Notes under the pieces: generated by a model | The model's input: only the letters and a program-made list of their open reading frames with translations | Databases searched by the model: none | What the model was told of the DNA's origin: nothing | Program-made: the position numbers and the translations under genes | DNA from: Kluyvera intermedia | Lineage (GTDB): Bacteria > Pseudomonadota > Gammaproteobacteria > Enterobacterales > Enterobacteriaceae | Assembly (NCBI RefSeq): GCF_034424175.1 | Contig: NZ_CP139986.1 | Location: forward strand, 2,356,001 to 2,420,000 | Length of the DNA stretch: 64,000 bases | Direction of reading: 5' to 3' | In this document: one piece after another, positions 26,322-35,287 of the stretch | Layout: every line of letters starts with the position of its first letter | How positions within the stretch are numbered: position 1 is the first letter of the stretch

Positions 26322-27707
26322 ATGAACTTACCTGCAACCCATGCCAACTCTATTAATCCTGCTAACGGTGAAACGATCGCTTCGTTGCCGTGGGCGACGA
26401 CCGCAGAAGTTGATGCAGCCATGGTGCTGGCACAAAGCGGTTATCGTCAGTGGCGCAAAACCGCGGTGACGCAACGTGCCGACGCGCTGCGTGCTATAGG
26501 TCGTGTGCTGCGGGAGCGGGCTGAAGAGATGGCGCAATGCATCACTCGCGAAATGGGAAAACCAATTAATCAGGCGCGCGGGGAAGTGACCAAATCAGCC
26601 AATCTGTGCGACTGGTATGCGCAACACGGCCCCCAAATGCTGGCGACTGAAGCGACTCAGGTTGAAAATAATCAGGCGGTTATTGAATACCGTCCACTTG
26701 GCCCCGTGCTGGCGATAATGCCGTGGAACTTTCCGTTGTGGCAGGTGCTGCGTGGTGCGGTGCCCATTATGCTGGCGGGTAACAGCTATATTCTCAAACA
26801 TGCGCCGAACGTGATGGGCTGCGCGACGTTGATTGGCGATATCATCACTCAGGCAGGTATTCCGGCGGGTATCTTTAACGTAGTGAATGCCACCAATGAG
26901 AGTGTTTCGCAGATGATCGACGATCCGCGTATTGCGGCGGTGACCGTCACCGGCAGCGTGCGCGCCGGGAAGGCGATTGGTGCTCAGGCCGGTGCCGCGC
27001 TGAAGAAATGTGTGCTGGAACTCGGTGGCTCCGATCCGTTTATCGTCCTTAACGATGCAGATATCGAGATGGCGGTTCAGGCGGCGGTTACCGGACGTTA
27101 TCAGAATACCGGGCAGGTTTGCGCCGCCGCCAAGCGTTTTATCGTGGAAGCGGGCATTGCCGAACAGTTTACCGCCAGGTTTGTCGCGGCGACTGCTGCG
27201 CTGAAAATGGGGGATCCTCGTGATGAAGCAAACTATCTGGGGCCGATGGCGCGTTTTGATTTGCGCGACGAATTGCACGGTCAGGTGATGGCGACGGTCA
27301 ATGAAGGCGCTACCTTACTGTTAGGCGGAGAGATGCATAGCGGTGAGGGTAATTATTATCCGGCGACCGTGCTGGCGAATGTGACGCCTGAAATGACGGC
27401 ATTCCGCCAGGAAATGTTTGGCCCGGTGGCGGCAATTAGCGTTGCTCGTGATGCAGAGCACGCCTTAGCGCTTGCTAATGATAGCGAGTTTGGTCTGTCT
27501 GCGACGGTCTTTACTGCCAACAATGAACAGGCTCAACGTTTTGCCGATGAGCTGGAGTGTGGCGGTGTGTTCATTAACGGCTACAGCGCTAGCGATGCCC
27601 GAGTGGCGTTTGGTGGCGTGAAGAAGAGTGGGTTTGGTCGAGAATTATCGCATTTCGGCCTGCGTGAGTTCTGTAATGTACAGACAGTGTGGAAAGATCG
27701 TCACTAA
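26322..27707 (+). CDS. sad: Sad (YneI), NAD-dependent succinate semialdehyde dehydrogenase
   Basis: Aldehyde dehydrogenase of 461 residues, matching E. coli Sad throughout. The catalytic cysteine is in NTGQVCAAAKRF, the glutamate in LELGGSDPF, and the NAD motif in VTGSVRAGKAIG. It oxidises succinate semialdehyde to succinate in putrescine and GABA use. The start at 26322 (MNLPATHANSINPANGE) follows AGAGAAAG. The extra codons up to 26286 are not conserved. It is followed by glsB, as in E. coli. Confidence 0.94.
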   Translation: MNLPATHANSINPANGETIASLPWATTAEVDAAMVLAQSGYRQWRKTAVTQRADALRAIGRVLRERAEEMAQCITREMGKPINQARGEVTKSANLCDWYAQHGPQMLATEATQVENNQAVIEYRPLGPVLAIMPWNFPLWQVLRGAVPIMLAGNSYILKHAPNVMGCATLIGDIITQAGIPAGIFNVVNATNESVSQMIDDPRIAAVTVTGSVRAGKAIGAQAGAALKKCVLELGGSDPFIVLNDADIEMAVQAAVTGRYQNTGQVCAAAKRFIVEAGIAEQFTARFVAATAALKMGDPRDEANYLGPMARFDLRDELHGQVMATVNEGATLLLGGEMHSGEGNYYPATVLANVTPEMTAFRQEMFGPVAAISVARDAEHALALANDSEFGLSATVFTANNEQAQRFADELECGGVFINGYSASDARVAFGGVKKSGFGRELSHFGLREFCNVQTVWKDRH

Positions 27708-27775
27708 GCAAAACACCTGGCCGCTGCGCTCTGCTATAATCCCAGGCCGAAAATGCCTGTGGGCAAGGAGTGTAA

Positions 27776-28702
27776 GTGGCTACGGTTATCAATAATGCCA
27801 TGCTGGCGTCGATTCTTAACGACGTCCGACCGTTGATTGGGCAAGGTAAAGTGGCGGACTATATTCCGGCGCTGGCCTGCATCAGCGGCAATAAATTAGG
27901 GATCGCTATCAGCACCGTGGACGGCCAGCATTTTTGCGCTGGCGACGCCCAGGAACGATTCTCGATTCAGTCAATCTCAAAAGTCCTGAGTCTGGTGGTG
28001 GCGATGAACCACTATCAGGCTGAGGAAATCTGGTCACGAGTCGGGAAAGATCCTTCCGGTCAGCCGTTTAATTCTCTTTTGCAATTAGAAATTGAACAGG
28101 GCATTCCGCGTAACCCGTTTATCAATGCCGGGGCGCTGGTGGTCTGTGACATGCTGCAAGGGCGATTAAGCGCGCCGCGTCAGCGAATGCTGGAGATCGT
28201 GCGTAAACTCAGCGGCGTAGATGATGTTGGTTATGATCTCGCGGTGGCGCGTTCTGAATTTGAACATTCGGCGCGTAATGCGGCGATTGCCTGGCTGATG
28301 AAATCTTTTGGTAATTTTCATCACGATGTCGCTACCGTACTGCAAAACTATTTCCATTACTGCGCGCTAAAGATGAACTGCGTAGAGTTAGCGCAGACTT
28401 TCTTGTTCCTGGCGAATCAAGGTCGGGCAGCTCATCTTGATAACCCCGTGATTTCGCCGATGCAGACACGACAAGTCAATGCGCTGATGGCGACCAGTGG
28501 GATGTATCAGAATGCTGGGGAGTTTGCCTGGCGCGTGGGTCTGCCCGCGAAATCGGGTGTCGGCGGTGGCGTGGTGGCCATTGTGCCACATGAAATGGCT
28601 ATTGCCGTGTGGAGTCCGGAACTTGATGACACCGGGAACTCGCTTGCTGGCGTCGCGGTGCTTGAGAAACTTACGCAACAAATAGGACGTTCAGTCTACT
28701 GA
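27776..28702 (+). CDS. glsB: GlsB (YneH), glutaminase 2
   Basis: Serine-dependent glutaminase of 308 residues (E. coli length) with GTG start and AAGGAGTG ribosome binding site. The catalytic Ser-x-x-Lys is in SIQSISKVLSL, with ARSEFEHSARNAAIAW and GLPAKSGVGGGVV as further family motifs. It hydrolyses glutamine to glutamate and ammonia. Its stop overlaps the yneG start by one base (TGATG). Confidence 0.94.
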   Translation: MATVINNAMLASILNDVRPLIGQGKVADYIPALACISGNKLGIAISTVDGQHFCAGDAQERFSIQSISKVLSLVVAMNHYQAEEIWSRVGKDPSGQPFNSLLQLEIEQGIPRNPFINAGALVVCDMLQGRLSAPRQRMLEIVRKLSGVDDVGYDLAVARSEFEHSARNAAIAWLMKSFGNFHHDVATVLQNYFHYCALKMNCVELAQTFLFLANQGRAAHLDNPVISPMQTRQVNALMATSGMYQNAGEFAWRVGLPAKSGVGGGVVAIVPHEMAIAVWSPELDDTGNSLAGVAVLEKLTQQIGRSVY

Positions 28703-29064
28703 TGGACACTCTGGAAGGTGTATTTTTACGTTTGCAGCGCTCCCCATTTCGCAGCCGGTTTCGGCTTGGCGTGAAAGAGCGGCAATACTGCCTGGATAAA
28801 GGGGCTGAGGTGATTGACCGACATGCGGCGGATTTCGTTGCCGGTCGTCTGGCCCCGGCGTTACCTGTTAATGATGGGAAACAAACACCTATGCGCGGAC
28901 ACCCGGTGTTTATTGCTCAGCATGCCACGGCGACGTGTTGTCGCGGCTGTCTGGCCAAATGGCATCATATCCCGCAAGGGGAAGCGTTGAGTGAGGCACA
29001 GCAGCAGTATATCGTGCGTGTGATCCATCACTGGCTGGTTATCCAGATGAACCAAAAGGTTTAG
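28702..29064 (+). CDS. yneG: YneG, DUF4186 family protein
   Basis: A 120-residue cytoplasmic protein of unknown function, coupled to glsB by a TGATG overlap. It resembles E. coli YneG, with a conserved core TPMRGHPVFIAQHATATCCRGC LAKWH that has closely spaced His and Cys residues. These could bind a metal. That is inferred from residue spacing only. Confidence 0.88.
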   Translation: MDTLEGVFLRLQRSPFRSRFRLGVKERQYCLDKGAEVIDRHAADFVAGRLAPALPVNDGKQTPMRGHPVFIAQHATATCCRGCLAKWHHIPQGEALSEAQQQYIVRVIHHWLVIQMNQKV

Positions 29065-29157
29065 GTATAATCTGAAAAACTATCTATTTTGATAGCTTGC
29101 CGAGACTGTCGCCTCTGAATATGATATGGCGGGCGACGTATCGGAATAAATTGTGTT

Positions 29158-30213
29158 ATGAATGGTTTTGGCAAACTAATTGCGAATAATGGGGTGGCGG
29201 GAACCCGGTTTGTCAGACGAATGTATCTGATGCGGATCCTCGGCACCTTTCTGTGTTTCCTGCCTATCTTTTCTGTCCTTGTTGAGCGTCAGCAGCCGCT
29301 TTTTTTAATGATACTGCTCGGCGTTAATGCGTTTATCTGGCCTACAGTGGCTTTCCTGCGTGCTCGTCGTGCGCCGATCCCCCGGCAGGTTGAAGAACAA
29401 AATCTCCTCATTGATGCGGCAGTCGGTGGCTTCTGGATTGCGATGATGGCATGCAACCCACTGCCGTCGGTGACGATCGCGACGATCCTTCTGACGGATA
29501 GGCTATCGGCGGGCGGTATGCCGCTGATGCGTAAGGCCGCGGGCATGCTGCTGGCAGGCTTTGCCGTGAGCTGGGCGTTGACCGGTATGCCATTTGAAGC
29601 CTTTGTTTCTCAGCGCACCATGCTGGCAACGTTACCGCTTATTTCGGTCTATGTGCTGGCGCTGAGCCTGCTGACCGACAATATTGCCGTGAAACTGCGT
29701 ATCAAAAGTCAGGAGCTTGAGCGAATCGCCATGTTAGATCCGCTGCTGGACATCGCCAATCGGCGCTTACTTGAGCAACGCATAGACTGGGAACTTATTC
29801 GCCTTAAGCAACATTGCGGACATTCACTCCTGATGTTTATCGATCTGGATAATTTCAAAGAGGTCAACGATCGGTTTGGCCACAAAGTGGGTGATGTCAT
29901 GCTCAAAACGGTTTCACAAATTATGCAGATGGCGACCCGCCCAACGGATACGCCTGCGAGATTAGGTGGTGATGAGTTCGTGATCCTGCTTCCTGATACT
30001 TCACTGGAAGAGGGGCGCTCTATTGCCCAGCGTATTATGGATGCCACCGCCGTGGTTATCGAACGACCGGATATTCAGCAGACCTTGACGCTCAGTATTG
30101 GCATTGCGAACGCACAACCAGAAATGTTTGAAGTGGCTGATTGGCTTTCTGCTGCGGATAGCGCGCTGTATGAAGCCAAGCGTCGCGGTAAAAATCAAAT
30201 CTTTGCCCATTGA
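29158..30213 (+). CDS. MASE2-GGDEF diguanylate cyclase
   Basis: Membrane diguanylate cyclase of 351 residues. An N-terminal MASE2-type sensor (about residues 10-175) has several helices including ILGTFLCFLPIF and the ALSLLTDNIAVKLR exit. A GGDEF domain (about 190-345) has the active site RLGGDEFVILLP, FIDLDNFKEVNDRFGHKVGD and YEAKRRGKNQ. It should make c-di-GMP. It occupies the locus of E. coli dgcF (yneF), between yneG and uxaB, but its N-terminal domain is different (DgcC/AdrA-like), so it is not a simple dgcF orthologue. No RxxD product-inhibition site is evident five residues before GGDEF. Confidence 0.87.
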   Translation: MNGFGKLIANNGVAGTRFVRRMYLMRILGTFLCFLPIFSVLVERQQPLFLMILLGVNAFIWPTVAFLRARRAPIPRQVEEQNLLIDAAVGGFWIAMMACNPLPSVTIATILLTDRLSAGGMPLMRKAAGMLLAGFAVSWALTGMPFEAFVSQRTMLATLPLISVYVLALSLLTDNIAVKLRIKSQELERIAMLDPLLDIANRRLLEQRIDWELIRLKQHCGHSLLMFIDLDNFKEVNDRFGHKVGDVMLKTVSQIMQMATRPTDTPARLGGDEFVILLPDTSLEEGRSIAQRIMDATAVVIERPDIQQTLTLSIGIANAQPEMFEVADWLSAADSALYEAKRRGKNQIFAH

Positions 30214-30297
30214 GGCATAAGAAAACACAATGATTAAGTCAGTTGTGTTATCAAATAGTTAAAGTGATAGTGGTCTCTTCAATCTCTGGAGAGCAAG

Positions 30298-30825
30298 ATG
30301 AGCGCATCCTTTACCCTACATACTTTTTCCGATGCCGATATTCTGGCAAATCTTGATGCCTTAGCTGATGTATTAAGCAACTGTGTAAATGGCGGTGCAT
30401 CAGTGAGCTTTATGCTGCCATTTTCAACTGAGTCCGCATTAGCATTCTGGCGACGTACGGCACAAAGCGTTGCGCGCGATGAGCGGGTGGTGCTGGTGGC
30501 AAAAGATGCCGGGCAGCGGGTCGTTGGCACGGTGCAACTGATTACCGATCAGCCTGAAAACCAACCGCATCGCGCCGATGTCGCCAAGCTGTTGGTACAT
30601 GAATGTGCTCGCCGCAGCGGTATTGCTCGGGCGCTGATGCAGCGCTTAGAAGAGGTGGCCTCAGATGCACATAAAACGGTATTGGTGCTGGATACCGCAA
30701 CCGGAAGCGGGGCTGAACATTTCTATCAGCAGTGTGGCTGGCAGAAAGTGGGAGAGGTGCCACGTTATGCGTTAATGCCGGATGGCGCGTTAACGGCGAC
30801 CTCCATTTTTTACAAATTTTTATAG
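30298..30825 (+). CDS. GNAT-family N-acetyltransferase
   Basis: A 175-residue GNAT acetyltransferase. The acetyl-CoA loop lies in VHECARRSGIARALMQRLEEVA (R-x-x-G-I/A pattern), followed by VLVLDTATGSGAEHFYQQCGWQKVGEVP, the usual C-terminal strand-helix. A GGAGAGCAAG ribosome binding site precedes the ATG. The substrate is unknown. It lies in the same direction as uxaB but with over 100 bp between them. Confidence 0.82.
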   Translation: MSASFTLHTFSDADILANLDALADVLSNCVNGGASVSFMLPFSTESALAFWRRTAQSVARDERVVLVAKDAGQRVVGTVQLITDQPENQPHRADVAKLLVHECARRSGIARALMQRLEEVASDAHKTVLVLDTATGSGAEHFYQQCGWQKVGEVPRYALMPDGALTATSIFYKFL

Positions 30826-30881
30826 ACTCGCTATTTATTGTCGCACTCTTGATCAAAACACGGTTTCATAAGCGGAAAATC

Positions 30882-30906
30882 TGATAAGTTATTAGACCAA
30901 TTTAGC
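30882..30906. promoter_or_regulatory. Possible ExuR/UxuR operator upstream of uxaB
   Basis: The sequence around gataagttattagaccaat has the AAGT...ACCAATT half-sites seen in hexuronate operators and lies about 40 bp upstream of uxaB. The match is partial, so this is tentative. Confidence 0.35.
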
Positions 30907-30939
30907 AGGTTGTATGACTAATCCAGAAAGGAACCCATT

Positions 30940-32391
30940 GTGAAAACACTGAACCGCCATGATTTCCCCGGTGCCCAATACCCTGAACGCATTATTCAGT
31001 TTGGCGAAGGCAACTTCCTGCGCGCCTTTGTTGATTGGCAGATCGATCTGCTCAACGAGAATACCGATCTCAATTCCGGTGTGGTCATCGTGCGTCCAAT
31101 CGCAAGCGACTTCCCGCCGTCACTCAGCACTCAGGATGGTTTGTACACGACGATCATTCGTGGCCTGAATGAGAAGGGTGAAGCAGTGAGCGATGCGCGC
31201 CTGATCCGTTCAGTAAACCGTGAAATCAGTGCATACAGTGATTACGCTGAGTTCCTGAAGCTGGCACACAATCCAGAGATGCGTTTTGTCTTCTCGAATA
31301 CCACCGAAGCAGGTATCAGCTACCATGCCGGTGACAAATTCGACGATGCTCCGGCGGTAAGCTATCCGGCAAAATTGACCCGTCTGCTGTTTGAGCGTTT
31401 TAGCCACTTCAACGGTGCGAAAGATAAAGGCTGGGTGATCATCCCTTGCGAGTTGATTGACTACAACGGTGAAGCGCTGCACGAACTGGTGATTCGCTAC
31501 GCGACAGAGTGGGCGTTACCGGCAGAATTCATGACCTGGTTGAATGAATCTAACGCCTTCTGTTCAACGCTGGTGGACCGTATCGTGACCGGTTATCCGC
31601 GCGATGAAGCGGCAAATCTTGAAGCTGAACTGGGCTATAAAGATGGTTTCCTCGATACCGCAGAACACTTCTATCTGTTTGTTATTCAGGGGCCAAAATC
31701 ACTGGCAAGCGAGCTGCGTCTGGATAAATTAGCGCTTAACGTGCTGATTGTTGACGACATCAAACCGTATAAAGAACGTAAAGTGGCCATCCTTAATGGC
31801 GCCCATACCGCTCTGGTTCCGGTGGCGTTTCAGGCCGGGATTGATACTGTCGGCGAAGCGATGAATGACGCTGAGATTTGCGCCTTTGTTGAGAAAGCGA
31901 TCTATCAGGAAATCATTCCGGTATTGGATCTGCCAAAAGACGAGCTGGAATCGTTTGCCAGCGCAGTAACAGGGCGTTTCCGTAACCCGTATATCAAGCA
32001 CCAATTGCTCTCTATCTCTCTGAACGGGATGACCAAATTCCGTACCCGTATTCTGCCGCAATTGCTGGCAGGGCAGAAGGCGAGCGGCAAACTGCCTGCC
32101 CGTTTGACATTTGCACTGGCAGCGCTGATTGCTTTCTATCGCGGCGAGCGTGACGGTGAGTCCTACCCGGTACAAGATGATGCGCACTGGATTGAGCGCT
32201 TCCAGCGGTTGTGGTCTCAGCATCATGACAACGTCATCAGCACCACCGAACTGGTAAAAGACGTTCTGGGTGTGAGCGAACATTGGGAACAAGATCTTAC
32301 ACAGGTTTCGAGATTGGTCGAACAGGTTTCTGCTGACCTCGACGCTATTTTGGTTAATGGCATGCGTAAAGCCGTACAACCTCTGTGTTAA
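30940..32391 (+). CDS. uxaB: UxaB, tagaturonate reductase (altronate oxidoreductase)
   Basis: NADH-dependent mannitol-dehydrogenase-family enzyme of 483 residues that converts tagaturonate to altronate in galacturonate breakdown. It matches E. coli UxaB throughout (RIIQFGEGNFLRAFVDWQID, KVAILNGAHTALVPVAF, the catalytic KERKVAILNGAH lysine). GTG start after AGAAAGGAAC. It may take up products of pectin breakdown, which fits the pectinesterase gene elsewhere in the window. A rho-independent terminator follows. Confidence 0.95.
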   Translation: MKTLNRHDFPGAQYPERIIQFGEGNFLRAFVDWQIDLLNENTDLNSGVVIVRPIASDFPPSLSTQDGLYTTIIRGLNEKGEAVSDARLIRSVNREISAYSDYAEFLKLAHNPEMRFVFSNTTEAGISYHAGDKFDDAPAVSYPAKLTRLLFERFSHFNGAKDKGWVIIPCELIDYNGEALHELVIRYATEWALPAEFMTWLNESNAFCSTLVDRIVTGYPRDEAANLEAELGYKDGFLDTAEHFYLFVIQGPKSLASELRLDKLALNVLIVDDIKPYKERKVAILNGAHTALVPVAFQAGIDTVGEAMNDAEICAFVEKAIYQEIIPVLDLPKDELESFASAVTGRFRNPYIKHQLLSISLNGMTKFRTRILPQLLAGQKASGKLPARLTFALAALIAFYRGERDGESYPVQDDAHWIERFQRLWSQHHDNVISTTELVKDVLGVSEHWEQDLTQVSRLVEQVSADLDAILVNGMRKAVQPLC

Positions 32392-32410
32392 TCGTCATAT
32401 TTTAATGTTG

Positions 32411-32437
32411 AACCCGGCCCCGGCCGGGTTTGTTGTT
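32411..32437 (+). terminator. Rho-independent terminator of uxaB
   Basis: GC-rich hairpin acccggcc-cc-ggccgggt followed by TTGTTGTTT, 20 bases past the uxaB stop. Confidence 0.8.
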
Positions 32438-32483
32438 TCAGCGCAGTGAGATACTCATTCCACAAACCACATCGTGCTCTTTA

Positions 32484-32499
32484 TTAGTTACAACATCCA
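32484..32499 (-). promoter_or_regulatory. Tus-binding replication terminator (Ter) site, minus orientation
   Basis: On minus the 16-mer reads TGGATGTTGTAACTAA, matching the Ter consensus AGNATGTTGTAAYKAA at every position but the first. GGATGTTGTAACTAAT is the core of E. coli TerC as I recall it, which also lies near yneE/uxaB. It sits between uxaB and yneE, about 8.2 kb left of dif. If the AGNATG end is the non-permissive face, it arrests leftward-moving forks. Confidence 0.82.
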
Positions 32500-32657
32500 T
32501 AATATGTATTGTGGTTATCCCAATGAAACCTCGTGCAAATACGCGTAGTCTGGCATTAAAGAGGGGCCTGAAGTGTATCACCAGCTCGCTAGCCGTGCTT
32601 GAATACATGATGAAGATCACGTTTAATACACAACTCGTTAACCAGATTGAAAAAAAC

Positions 32658-33572
32658 ATGATCGTTCGTCCTCACCAACATTGGTTGGCCCGCATTTTTG
32701 TATGGCACGGCTCCGTACTGCCGAAGATTTTCTCCCGCTTATTGCTCAATTTCCTGCTATCGATAGTGGTCATTTTGATCCTGCCCTGGTATTCATCACT
32801 GGGTTTTAAACTTACCGTTGCGCCATTCAGTATTCTTGGTGTGGCTATCGCTATTTTCCTCGGTTTTCGCAACAATGCATGTTATTCGCGCTATGTAGAA
32901 GCAAGGCAGTTGTGGGGGCAATTGATGATTGCTTCGCGTTCGTTACTGCGGGAAGTCAAAAATACGCTGCATAATGATACGCATCTTAATGAGTTTGTGG
33001 ATCTGCAAATCGCCTTTGCCCATTGCCTGCGGCTGACCCTTCGTCGTCAGCCAACGCGCGCGGTGATGGCAAAGTACCTTTCTGAAGAGCACTTGGCTCA
33101 GGTAATGGCGGCGCAATCGCCGGCTAACCGTATTTTGTTAATCATGGGCGACTGGCTGGCGGAGAGAAGACGGGCAGGGGAACTGTCGGATATTTTGTAT
33201 CACAGCTTGAACATCCGTCTTAACGACATGTCCATCGTGCTGGCAGGGTGTGAACGTATTGCCAATACACCGGTGCCATTTGCCTACTCGCTGATACTGC
33301 ATCGTACCGTTTATCTATTTTGCATCATGTTACCGTTTGCCCTGGTGGTCGATTTGCATTACATGACGCCGTTTATCTCGGTATTGATTTCGTACACCTT
33401 TATTTCGCTGGATACGCTGGCAGAAGAACTTGAAGAACCTTTCGGTCTGGAAAATAATGACTTACCGCTGGATGCTATCTGTAATGCCATCGAGATTGAT
33501 TTGCTACAAATGAATGATGCGCCGCAGATTCCCACCCGCATTACCGTCGATAAGTACTACCAACTCAGCTAA
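32658..33572 (+). CDS. yneE: YneE, bestrophin-family membrane protein
   Basis: Bestrophin-like channel protein of 304 residues, the E. coli YneE length. It starts MIVRPHQHWLARIFVWHGSV and includes FRNNACYSRYVEARQLWGQL and the strongly conserved MTPFISVLISYTFISLDTLAEELEEPFG. Bacterial bestrophins form pentameric ion channels. The function of YneE is not established. The frame is open to 32430, but the upstream codons cover the Ter site and are not conserved. Confidence 0.92.
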   Translation: MIVRPHQHWLARIFVWHGSVLPKIFSRLLLNFLLSIVVILILPWYSSLGFKLTVAPFSILGVAIAIFLGFRNNACYSRYVEARQLWGQLMIASRSLLREVKNTLHNDTHLNEFVDLQIAFAHCLRLTLRRQPTRAVMAKYLSEEHLAQVMAAQSPANRILLIMGDWLAERRRAGELSDILYHSLNIRLNDMSIVLAGCERIANTPVPFAYSLILHRTVYLFCIMLPFALVVDLHYMTPFISVLISYTFISLDTLAEELEEPFGLENNDLPLDAICNAIEIDLLQMNDAPQIPTRITVDKYYQLS

Positions 33573-33582
33573 GAGGTGTCAC

Positions 33583-34023
33583 GTGACCGTAAAATTTCGT
33601 TCCCTGGATAAACAAGATAAGACGCAATGGTTGTCATTGTGGAAAGGATATAACGACTTTTACGGTAGTGAATTAGCCGACGAGGTGACGGAGTATACCT
33701 GGACGCGGCTGCTTGACCCGGCTTCATCCATGTTTTGTCGTGTCGCTGTGCTGGACGGTACGGTGGTCGGTTTTGCGCATTGCGTGCTGCATGAAGGAAC
33801 CTGGGTCACCTCACAGATGTGTTATCTGGAAGATCTGTTCGTTGACCCTGCCTGGCGTGGCAAAGGGATCGCCCGTCAGCTCATACAATTCGTGCTAAAT
33901 GAAGCTAAAGAACAAGGATGGTCTCGTTTCTACTGGCATACTCGTATTCATAACCCGGCGCGTAAGCTTTATGATGAATTTGTCGCAGCCGATGATTTCG
34001 TAAGATACTGTGTTAGTCTTTAA
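33583..34023 (+). CDS. GNAT-family N-acetyltransferase
   Basis: A 146-residue GNAT protein with LEDLFVDPAWRGKGIARQLIQFVL (acetyl-CoA binding R-G-x-G-I-A) and a C-terminal FYWHTRIHNPARKLYDEFV. The GTG at 33583 is preceded by AAGAGGT at the right distance and starts just after yneE ends. The longer frame from 33514 would overlap yneE and was rejected. Similar to diamine/aminoglycoside-type acetyltransferases; substrate unknown. Confidence 0.85.
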   Translation: MTVKFRSLDKQDKTQWLSLWKGYNDFYGSELADEVTEYTWTRLLDPASSMFCRVAVLDGTVVGFAHCVLHEGTWVTSQMCYLEDLFVDPAWRGKGIARQLIQFVLNEAKEQGWSRFYWHTRIHNPARKLYDEFVAADDFVRYCVSL

Positions 34024-34092
34024 GCGCTAACGCAGAATAAATCATTAAGGTTTTCCGTGTTTAATGGTTTTACCGACATAGGGAGAATCAAA

Positions 34093-34191
34093 ATGGAAAA
34101 GAGAATCGAAACGGCCGTTAATATTATTGTCTTCATTTCGCTGTTTGCGACCGCCTGGGATTTATCACTGGTACGTGCTTTCAATTGGTAA
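34093..34191 (+). CDS. Small single-helix membrane protein (32 residues)
   Basis: ORF MEKRIETAVNIIVFISLFAT-AWDLSLVRAFNW: charged N-terminus, one hydrophobic helix (about residues 8-24) and a short tail. It has a strong AGGGAGA ribosome binding site seven bases before ATG, and a rho-independent terminator starts 11 bases after the stop. That makes it a complete small transcription unit. I do not recognise the sequence among named E. coli small proteins. Confidence 0.72.
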   Translation: MEKRIETAVNIIVFISLFATAWDLSLVRAFNW

Positions 34192-34201
34192 GCATCAGGT
34201 T

Positions 34202-34226
34202 AGGCGCAGATGACTGCTGCGCCTTT
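34202..34226 (+). terminator. Terminator of the 32-residue membrane protein gene
   Basis: Hairpin ggcgcag-atgactg-ctgcgcc followed by TTT, directly after the small ORF. Confidence 0.65.
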
Positions 34227-34270
34227 AAGCTGACCTTCAATCCTCGCGTCATCAACGACTTTTAGGCCTA

Positions 34271-34305
34271 TTATCCACAGGGTTGCGCACCGTTTCTGTG
34301 GATAA
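34271..34305. promoter_or_regulatory. Pair of inverted perfect DnaA boxes / terminator of the ftrA-like gene
   Basis: TTATCCACAG (34271-34280) and CTGTGGATAA (34296-34305) form a 10-bp inverted repeat. Each arm contains the perfect DnaA box TTATCCACA. The element lies just past the stop of the downstream minus-strand AraC-type gene, so it could also work simply as a transcription terminator. Confidence 0.6.
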
Positions 34306-34309
34306 CATT

Positions 34310-35272
34310 TCAGGAATCCACGCTCATCATTCCCTGAAACGTTCGGCGCCATTCAAGTGGGCTAACGCCGAATTTCTCGCGAAAGGTCTGTCGAAAGGTG
34401 ATGGCGGACTGAAATCCTGACTCTTGTGCAACCCGTTCTATCGAGAGTGAACTCGTTTCCAGTAATGCCTGACTACGGCGTAACCGCTCGGTGGTTATCC
34501 ATTCGCCTATCGTTAAGCCGGTAGCCTTGTAAAAATGGCGGGTCAGCGTTCGGCGACTCATGGCGGTTCGTGTCGCCAGTGATTCAATGCTGTGCGGCTG
34601 GTGTAAATTTAGCTGGAGATATTCCAATAACGAGTTGATGCGGTTATCACTGGTGCTGTGCGGCACGACGTGTTCAATGTATTGCGCCTGACCGCCTTCG
34701 CGGTAGGGCGGCGTCACCATCCGCCGGGCTACCTGATTCGCCATTTTTGCACCGAAACGTTTGCGAATAACATACAGGCAGCAGTCCAGCGCCGCAGCCG
34801 TACCGGCCGATGTAATCAGACCACCGTCATCGGTATAAAGTACATTGAGGTCAAGGCTGACCTTAGGAAAAAGCTGCTGGAAGGCTTTCTCATATTCCCA
34901 GTGCGTAACTGCCCGGCGGTTGTCCAGTACGCCGGCGTAAGCCAGCGCAAAAGTGCCCAAACAAAGTCCAACCAGGGTTGCGCCATTTTCGCGAGAGCTG
35001 ACCAAAGCCTTCAGCAGGGCCGGTGATGGTTTTTCGTCCACTTGCCGCCAGAAGGGCACAATGACAATATCGCACTGGGCTAGCGTGGTAAAATCGTGGG
35101 TTGCCTGAACAGCTGTTCCTTCCTTTGACCACACCAGCCCCGGTTTTTCCGCACAGATGTAGCGCGTAAATTTCAGCTGTTCGTTGGCGGTATCACCAAA
35201 TAAAATCAACGGCACAGAGAAGTGAAAAGTGCTGAATCCTTCGCTGGCGACGATCGCAACGGTAGTAGACAT
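34310..35272 (-). CDS. GlxA/FtrA-type AraC-family regulator with DJ-1/PfpI domain
   Basis: A 320-residue regulator. The N-terminal class I amidotransferase/DJ-1-like domain (about 1-185) has the nucleophile-elbow-like cysteine in VGLCLGTFALAYAG. The C-terminal AraC domain (about 215-315) has SIESLATRTAMSRRTLTRHF and SIERVAQESGFQSAITFRQTF. This matches GlxA/FtrA regulators, which usually activate a nearby gene. It is followed upstream by an MBL-fold hydrolase on the same strand (15-base gap from that gene's stop). Confidence 0.86.
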   Translation of the reverse strand: MSTTVAIVASEGFSTFHFSVPLILFGDTANEQLKFTRYICAEKPGLVWSKEGTAVQATHDFTTLAQCDIVIVPFWRQVDEKPSPALLKALVSSRENGATLVGLCLGTFALAYAGVLDNRRAVTHWEYEKAFQQLFPKVSLDLNVLYTDDGGLITSAGTAAALDCCLYVIRKRFGAKMANQVARRMVTPPYREGGQAQYIEHVVPHSTSDNRINSLLEYLQLNLHQPHSIESLATRTAMSRRTLTRHFYKATGLTIGEWITTERLRRSQALLETSSLSIERVAQESGFQSAITFRQTFREKFGVSPLEWRRTFQGMMSVDS

Positions 35273-35287
35273 AGCCGGATTTCCCCG

